From: CAYMNU01 sp964391885
GTDB lineage: Archaea; Altiarchaeota; Altiarchaeia; JAFGQM01
NCBI GenBank assembly: GCA_964391885.1
Contig: CAYMNU010000024.1
Location: forward strand, 1 to 10,185
Reading direction: 5' to 3'
DNA: 10,185 nucleotides
The translations under genes were made by a program, and so were the position numbers. This document shows, piece by piece, positions 5,467 through 10,185 of this stretch (positions within the stretch are counted from its first letter, which is position 1; each line of letters begins with the position of its first letter). Below the pieces are notes generated by a model, which did not search any database, was not told the DNA's origin, and saw nothing but the letters and a program-made list of their open reading frames with translations.

Positions 5467-6668
5467 GCTCGATATGCATGTATTTCCAGGTCCACCAGCC
5501 GCACCGCCTTGACAAGTACTCTTTTTTTGACATGGGCAGCGGAAAGCCCTATTTTAGTGAGTCAAGGAATCGGGAGATATTTGAGAGGGTGGCAAGAAAG
5601 TGCTATTATCCTACAAACAACTTGATTGAAAACCTCATCAGGAGAACCGACGGCAAATTCAGGGTCTCATATAGCATTACGGGCACATTCATCGAGCAGT
5701 GCCTGAAATACGACCCCGGGGTCCTCGAAAGCTTCAGGAACCTTTTTGATACGGGCTGCGTCGACATATTGGACGAGACCTATTACCATTCTCTTGCATT
5801 CCTAGTCTCGCCTCGCGAATTCCGTGAGCAGGTGGCTGCACACAGGGATTTGATTTATGAGCACTTTGGGCATAAGCCTAGGGTATTCAGGAACACCGAA
5901 GCCATGTACAGCAATGATTTGGCTAAGGAGGTGGAGCGCATGGGCTACGACGCGGTGCTCGCTGAAGGCTGGGATTATTATCTCGGCTGGAGAAGCCCCA
6001 ATTATGTCTACCGCCCGGCAGGCTGCGAAAGGCTCAAGCTTCTTATGAGGAACTACAAGCTCTCCGACGATGTCTCATTCAGGTTTTCGACATCGGGATG
6101 GAAAGAATACCCCTTAACCGCAGACAAGTATGCATACTGGCTCTCAAGAAATGAAGGGCAAATCATAAACCTCTTCATGGATTATGAGACATTTGGCGAA
6201 CACCAGTGGGAGTCAACCGGCATATTCAAATTCCTTGAGCATCTTCCCATTGAAGTGGCAAAGTACCCACATCTGGATTTCATGACTACTACTGAGGTCG
6301 CCGATGCATATGCCCCTGTCGCAGAAATAGACGTGCCCTATCTTTCCTCATGGGCCGATGTTGACCGCGACCTGACTGCATGGCTGGGCAATGAGATGCA
6401 GCAGGATGCATTCCACAAAGTCAAGGAGCTGGAAGATGCGATAAGGAATTCAGGCGATGAAGAGCTACTCTCCATCTGGAGAGGCCTTCAGACCTCTGAT
6501 CATTTCTACTACATGTGCACCAAGTGGTTCGCCGATGGGGACATACACAAGTATTTCAACAGCTATGAGAACCCATACGACGCATTCACTAATTTCATGA
6601 ACGTCTTGTCGGATTTCCAAGATCGCATCGCCGCTTCAAAAAACACACTAGAACAAATGAAGAATTAG
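5463..6668 (+). CDS. GH57 family glycoside hydrolase (alpha-amylase / glucanotransferase type)
   Basis: This 401-residue protein shows the five conserved GH57 regions in order: FQVHQPHR (8-15), GCVDILDETYYHSL (98-111), RNTEAMYSND (143-152), FMDYETFGEHQW (238-249) and TTTEVADAY (275-283). By family pattern Glu146 is the nucleophile and Asp240 the acid/base. GH57 enzymes act on alpha-glucans by a retaining mechanism. The MYFQVHQPHRL opening resembles the archaeal amylase-like subgroup (as in Methanocaldococcus) rather than GH57 branching enzymes. No signal peptide is seen, so it acts inside the cell. The start at 5463 overlaps the glycosyltransferase stop (ATGA), implying tight co-expression. 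A role in trimming or remodelling the glucan made by its partner is inferred. Hydrolase versus transferase activity is not decidable here. The 3' end overlaps the convergent GT3 gene by 4 bases. Confidence 0.93.
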   Translation: MSSICMYFQVHQPHRLDKYSFFDMGSGKPYFSESRNREIFERVARKCYYPTNNLIENLIRRTDGKFRVSYSITGTFIEQCLKYDPGVLESFRNLFDTGCVDILDETYYHSLAFLVSPREFREQVAAHRDLIYEHFGHKPRVFRNTEAMYSNDLAKEVERMGYDAVLAEGWDYYLGWRSPNYVYRPAGCERLKLLMRNYKLSDDVSFRFSTSGWKEYPLTADKYAYWLSRNEGQIINLFMDYETFGEHQWESTGIFKFLEHLPIEVAKYPHLDFMTTTEVADAYAPVAEIDVPYLSSWADVDRDLTAWLGNEMQQDAFHKVKELEDAIRNSGDEELLSIWRGLQTSDHFYYMCTKWFADGDIHKYFNSYENPYDAFTNFMNVLSDFQDRIAASKNTLEQMKN

Positions 6669-8467
6669 TTCGCCCTTTCCGACGATTTCTCAAGTGCTAG
6701 TTTATAGGCATCGAGGTAATTCTTTATAAGCTTCTTCCAGTCTGCTCTCTCTGAAAGCCGTTTTGCCTCTATCTTTTTCGAGACCCTGGCCTTGCGATCT
6801 GTATACAATATGAAATGCATATATTCCACCAATTGGCTTATCGCCTTTTCATCACCCTTCGCCTGGCGGTCAAGCACTTTAATAGCAGCTTTCTCACCTT
6901 TAGTGAACTCTTTTATGAACCTGCCGAATCCGGCCTCATCAGTAGTCACAGACGGCACACCCATAGCCGCACTTTCAATAGGCGTGTAGCCCCACGGCTC
7001 ATAATATGACGGGAAAAGCCCTAAATGGCATGCCATTATAGACTCATTGTAGTTCAGGCCCAAAAGCCCGTCGGCACTTGAAAGATAAGCGGGGTAATAA
7101 ATGACCTTGACGCGGTCGTCCTCTTTGTTATCAAGTCCCTTTTCAATGAGCTTTTTGAGGATTATGTCATCCTTGTTTTCTAAGTCCAATGCGCATATAG
7201 GTGGGTTTCCGCTCCGCTTCGCGCGCATCTTCAATATGGACTGCTTAAGGTCATAGAGGAAGTCGTCATCGAATATCTTCGTCTTTGTCGGCAGCTCACC
7301 CCGGCAAACCGACTCGATTATATGCTCTCGTATGTCGCTAATATTCATTTCTATCTCATTTTCCATGGAGTCGAAAAGTGCCATATTGTCAAGTACGTCT
7401 AGATTTCCCCCTTTTGTGGGCGCAGGCACCCAGAAGAACACCACCGCGGTCTTTCTTGAATGCTCTTTTTTCAGCCTTTCATTGAGCCTGCCAAGGGCTT
7501 CTATCAACATGTCGTAACCCTTATTGTGATACTCGTACCTGCCGGCAGTAAAAAAATAGAGGGTGTTCTCGGGGTCGACGTTGTAATACGGAGAAAAAAA
7601 CGACAGCACAAAATGCTTCATCCTTCTCCTGTATTTCTTATGGTGTATGCTCAGTTCTTCCATAGACGGGTATTTGTCTATGGCCATCCCGTTCAGTGTC
7701 AGGACATCGGCACGCCTTCCCAATATGTACTCAGCCTCGTCCGCGGTTACTTCGCTAACTGTCGTGAACACATCGGCATTCTTAGCGCATGCCCTTTCAA
7801 GAGTATGTATCGCCTGTATGCCGTAGTCGGCAGACCTATCTGGCACAACTTTCTTTTTTTCCAGCCCTCTAGTGACTTCACCCACAAGATCCTCGCCGCG
7901 CTCGGCCATGCTCCTTCCCATAGTCGTGGCATGCGTAGTAAAAACCAGTCCCGCATTTACACCCCTCGACCTTAGGCCCAGCAAGCCAGCACCGCTCAGC
8001 CACTCATGGAACTGGCATACTACATTCCTTTTCCCGAAGCTGCTGTTTTTCAATATGTCATCAATCACCATGGCCACAGCTTCCCCCCATAAGACTGATC
8101 TATTGAACAATTCGCCCGAAACCAGCGAGTCGACGCCGAACTCCTCCCAAAGGCGCGTCTTTATCTCATTTGTTTTGCTTGCCATGCCGGAAGGGTCTAT
8201 AAGTATGCATTTTGAGCGGTCTCCCTTGCTCCAACGGCCGAAAACGCACTTTATTCCCTCGGCTTCCAGGCGGTGGAAGTTTTCATGTAATGGATGCTCT
8301 GCTACATATTCAAAGTCGGCAGATGCATGTTCCGGGTCGTACATTCCTATGGCATAATAATCGCGGAAGTTTTTGTTCATGTAGGGCGCCTTCGAGGACA
8401 GGACAGCATATATGCCGCCTACCTTCCTTGCAACCTCATTCGAAACCTCAAAGACAGTGCATTCCAT
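6665..8467 (-). CDS. GT3 family (eukaryote-type) glycogen synthase
   Basis: The 600-residue protein has the hallmarks of GT3 glycogen synthase, the family of animal and fungal enzymes that extend alpha-1,4-glucan, usually from UDP-glucose. Motifs are EVARKVGGIYAVL (11-23), CQFHEWLSGAGLL (151-163), FTTHATTMGRSMA (176-188), TVSEVTADEAEY (236-247), FFTAGRYEYHNKGYDMLIEA (305-324), FFWVPAPTKGGNLDVL (344-359) and FPSYYEPWGYTPIESAAMG (485-503). Glu490 and Glu498 form the EX7E pair. Arg310 and Lys316 are the likely donor-phosphate contacts. It lacks the long phosphorylated N- and C-terminal tails of eukaryotic enzymes (about 700 residues) but keeps a basic helix at 558-570 near the WKKL segment, where those enzymes bind glucose-6-phosphate. 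It starts at ATG with no Shine-Dalgarno motif; a TATA-like box lies about 23 bp upstream. It follows the debranching gene by 48 bp on the same strand. The family call is firm; donor preference is inferred. Confidence 0.95.
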   Translation of the reverse strand: MECTVFEVSNEVARKVGGIYAVLSSKAPYMNKNFRDYYAIGMYDPEHASADFEYVAEHPLHENFHRLEAEGIKCVFGRWSKGDRSKCILIDPSGMASKTNEIKTRLWEEFGVDSLVSGELFNRSVLWGEAVAMVIDDILKNSSFGKRNVVCQFHEWLSGAGLLGLRSRGVNAGLVFTTHATTMGRSMAERGEDLVGEVTRGLEKKKVVPDRSADYGIQAIHTLERACAKNADVFTTVSEVTADEAEYILGRRADVLTLNGMAIDKYPSMEELSIHHKKYRRRMKHFVLSFFSPYYNVDPENTLYFFTAGRYEYHNKGYDMLIEALGRLNERLKKEHSRKTAVVFFWVPAPTKGGNLDVLDNMALFDSMENEIEMNISDIREHIIESVCRGELPTKTKIFDDDFLYDLKQSILKMRAKRSGNPPICALDLENKDDIILKKLIEKGLDNKEDDRVKVIYYPAYLSSADGLLGLNYNESIMACHLGLFPSYYEPWGYTPIESAAMGVPSVTTDEAGFGRFIKEFTKGEKAAIKVLDRQAKGDEKAISQLVEYMHFILYTDRKARVSKKIEAKRLSERADWKKLIKNYLDAYKLALEKSSERAN

Positions 8468-8485
8468 TTTGGGTGTTTAAGGCCG

Positions 8486-8495
8486 TATAATTATT
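8486..8495 (-). promoter_or_regulatory. TATA-like box for the GT3 glycogen synthase
   Basis: On the minus strand AATAATTATA lies about 23 bp before the ATG, fitting a leaderless transcript. A second AT-rich candidate, ATTAATATA, lies at 8505-8513. Either would allow the synthase to be expressed apart from the debranching gene 48 bp upstream, though read-through is also possible. Confidence 0.4.
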
Positions 8496-8515
8496 GTCCA
8501 GAGCTATATTAATCC

Positions 8516-10185
8516 CTAGTCAAATAAAAGGGAGTGCTCGTGCAGCACTCGCAAGACTTCTGCGACGCTCCAGGCCTGGCTTATGCAGCCTTCGGGCTCA
8601 TGCGGCTCATCGCCGTCAAAGTCCTCGCTTATGCTGCCTATACAGGCTTCATCAAGATGCTTTTCAAGCAAGGCTTTGATGAATCGCCCAAGCGGCCTTT
8701 CTGGATAAGCCCTAGAATATGCGTCTATGAATGGCCCTAAAAGCCAAGGCCACACGTCTCCCTGGTGATAGGCCAAGTCCCTTGATTTGTGGTCTCCGCT
8801 CGCCCTGCCCCTATATCTGTTATCTGATGGGCTAAGAGTCCTTAATCCGTAGGGCACGAGAAGCTCTTGTTCGGTCTTCTTCACAACAGCTTTCCATCGC
8901 TTCTCATCCAGAACCGGGAAGGGCATGGATATTGAAAGAAGGGCATTCGGCCTCACTGAGCTGTCTTCAGGATCTATTCCATCCAACAGCCCATCCCTCC
9001 AGAATCTTTTATTGAAAGACTCTTTGCACTCTCCAGCGAGACTCATATACTCATCCTTCTTGCCTAGCTTCTTTGCAATGCTTGATGCCACCATAAGGGC
9101 GTTGAACCAGAGGGCCTGCATTTCCACGGGCTTGCCGTTTCTCAATGTGACTGGCACGCCGTCCACAATTGCATCCATCCATGTCTCCGGTCTCCCAGAC
9201 TCCAGCGAGAGCAGTCCGCGTTCACAATGTTTTTTGTATTCAGATATAATACCTTTAAGCGTCGGCCACGCGGATTTTGCAAAACTGTAGTCTCCTGTTT
9301 CCTTTAGGTATTTCCAAAGCGCCCAAAATATCCACAACGAGGCGTCGGCTGAATTGTAACAGGGGCCGGCCAGGGTGTTGGGAACCCTGCCTTGTGAAAC
9401 CACTGACAGAAGATTCTCCATAATATTTTTAGCTTCACCATACCTTCCGGTGGCAAGGCAGAGCCCCGGCAGCGATATGAGCGAGTCCCTCCCCCAAACC
9501 CCGAACCAGGGATATCCTGCGATGATAGCCTTTTTCTTGCCTGAGGTGATTATGAAATCATCAGATGCCGAGACCAATCTAGATATTCTCTCGTCTTTTG
9601 CAAGACCCGAGTTTTTGTAAAAGCCGTCCACGATTGTATTCTTCCGATTTAACTCGCTTCTTATCATCTCTTCAGGCGCTTTCATCAAGTGCTTGCATAT
9701 CGCTTTGGACTCCCGCATCGAACTGCCGGAAGAAATCGCAAGGTAAAGGGGCTTAGTGGGGGTAAGGTGCCCCGAAACATTCGCGCCAACAAAGATATCC
9801 TCAATGAAGTCATATCCTCGCTCTTCCTCTTTTCTGTAATAAACCCCGCGCCTAAGCGCATCACCGCCCGGAGCAGAGATTTTACCGTCGCTTGCAGCGA
9901 TGGAGATGACGGGCGGATTTTCATGCGTGGGGACTATTGTTGCAATGCCCCCCTGCAGCGAAAAGCTGAAATCCCACAATGGTTCCCTTAGAACCCAATT
10001 GTGGTCCCTGCTTGTTGCGAGAATGCTGGCGCCCAAACTAATTGGGAGAGTCGCCGAATACTTAACAAGCACGGCATTCATTCCGTGGGGCAAAAAAACC
10101 TCTTTTTTTAGGCATGATTTGCCCACTTTATACTCAAAGCAAGGATGGCCATAAAATGAAAAGCGCTCAGGCAAGAGCGATTGGG
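8516..10185 (-). CDS. Glycogen debranching enzyme / amylo-alpha-1,6-glucosidase (5' truncated by window)
   Basis: This is the C-terminal part of a GDE-type enzyme ((alpha/alpha)6 glucosidase, GH133/GH15-like) that removes alpha-1,6 branch stubs from glycogen. Positions count from the TTG at 10174. Motifs are IIAGYPWFGVWGRDSLISLP (217-236), GPCYNSADASLWIFWAL (270-286), ETWMDAIVDGVPVT (330-343), GKPVEMQALWFNAL (347-360), LAYHQGDVWPWLLGPF (467-482), GSISEDFDGDEPH (513-525) and GCISQAWSVAEVLR (529-542). Asp334 and Glu517 are the likely catalytic acid and base, by analogy to the glucosidase site of yeast-type debranching enzymes (from memory). The frame stays open past the TTG to the window edge, and the first N-terminal domain motifs of the family are missing, so the gene continues to the right. 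It sits 48 bp before the GT3 synthase on the same strand, joining breakdown and synthesis. Confidence 0.93.
   Translation of the reverse strand, partial: QSLLPERFSFYGHPCFEYKVGKSCLKKEVFLPHGMNAVLVKYSATLPISLGASILATSRDHNWVLREPLWDFSFSLQGGIATIVPTHENPPVISIAASDGKISAPGGDALRRGVYYRKEEERGYDFIEDIFVGANVSGHLTPTKPLYLAISSGSSMRESKAICKHLMKAPEEMIRSELNRKNTIVDGFYKNSGLAKDERISRLVSASDDFIITSGKKKAIIAGYPWFGVWGRDSLISLPGLCLATGRYGEAKNIMENLLSVVSQGRVPNTLAGPCYNSADASLWIFWALWKYLKETGDYSFAKSAWPTLKGIISEYKKHCERGLLSLESGRPETWMDAIVDGVPVTLRNGKPVEMQALWFNALMVASSIAKKLGKKDEYMSLAGECKESFNKRFWRDGLLDGIDPEDSSVRPNALLSISMPFPVLDEKRWKAVVKKTEQELLVPYGLRTLSPSDNRYRGRASGDHKSRDLAYHQGDVWPWLLGPFIDAYSRAYPERPLGRFIKALLEKHLDEACIGSISEDFDGDEPHEPEGCISQAWSVAEVLRVLHEHSLLFD

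Noticed and set aside
7460..8357. Plus-strand open frames of 171 and 161 residues inside the GT3 synthase
   Set aside because: They are antisense to a strongly conserved enzyme and show low-complexity Ser/Phe/His-rich translations without domain features.
8516..10174. TTG at 10174 as the true start of the debranching enzyme
   Set aside because: The frame stays open to the window edge and the protein lacks the first part of the family's N-terminal domain, so the start lies outside.
1..10185. CRISPR arrays, tRNA or rRNA genes, transposase genes
   Set aside because: No regularly spaced repeats, no cloverleaf-like or rRNA sequence, and no transposase motifs were seen in any intergenic stretch; all gaps are about 100 bp or less.

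Overview
The window looks archaeal. It carries a eukaryote-type (GT3) glycogen synthase, a GH57 amylase-family enzyme and a short three-cysteine NadA. Several genes have AT-rich TATA-like boxes about 25 bp before the start codon, as in leaderless archaeal transcripts, and some ends carry T-rich terminator tracts. Two genes (at 4324 and 5463) have Shine-Dalgarno motifs. The lineage cannot be fixed from this sequence; a euryarchaeal or DPANN-type archaeon is my best guess.

Layout. Positions 2-904 (+) hold the C-terminal, sugar-isomerising half of glmS, cut by the left window edge. Positions 905-2944 form an AT-rich island with two genes on the + strand. The first is a 487-residue protein with three AbrB-like repeats fused to a two-motif LAGLIDADG domain. 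The second is a 140-147 residue orphan. The codon choice of both looks unlike the flanking metabolic genes. Positions 2945-4221 (+) hold a two-gene operon: a 125-residue unknown protein whose stop overlaps the GTG start of nadA (quinolinate synthase).

Positions 4324-10185 form an alpha-glucan (glycogen) metabolism cluster in two convergent halves. On the + strand a GT4/GT5-like glycosyltransferase overlaps by ATGA with a GH57 glycosidase. On the - strand a glycogen-debranching-type glucosidase (cut by the right edge) precedes a GT3 glycogen synthase. The two halves meet tail to tail with a 4-base overlap. Together they suggest synthesis of an alpha-1,4-glucan by two different GT-B enzymes, and its trimming or breakdown by GH57 and debranching enzymes. 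No branching enzyme, phosphorylase or nucleotide-sugar pyrophosphorylase is present within the window.

The most unusual content is the AbrB-AbrB-AbrB-LAGLIDADG fusion in the island after glmS. It could be a stand-alone homing endonuclease or a regulator derived from one. Next are the nadA-coupled small protein and the GT3 synthase, which keeps most of a basic helix that in eukaryotic enzymes senses glucose-6-phosphate.
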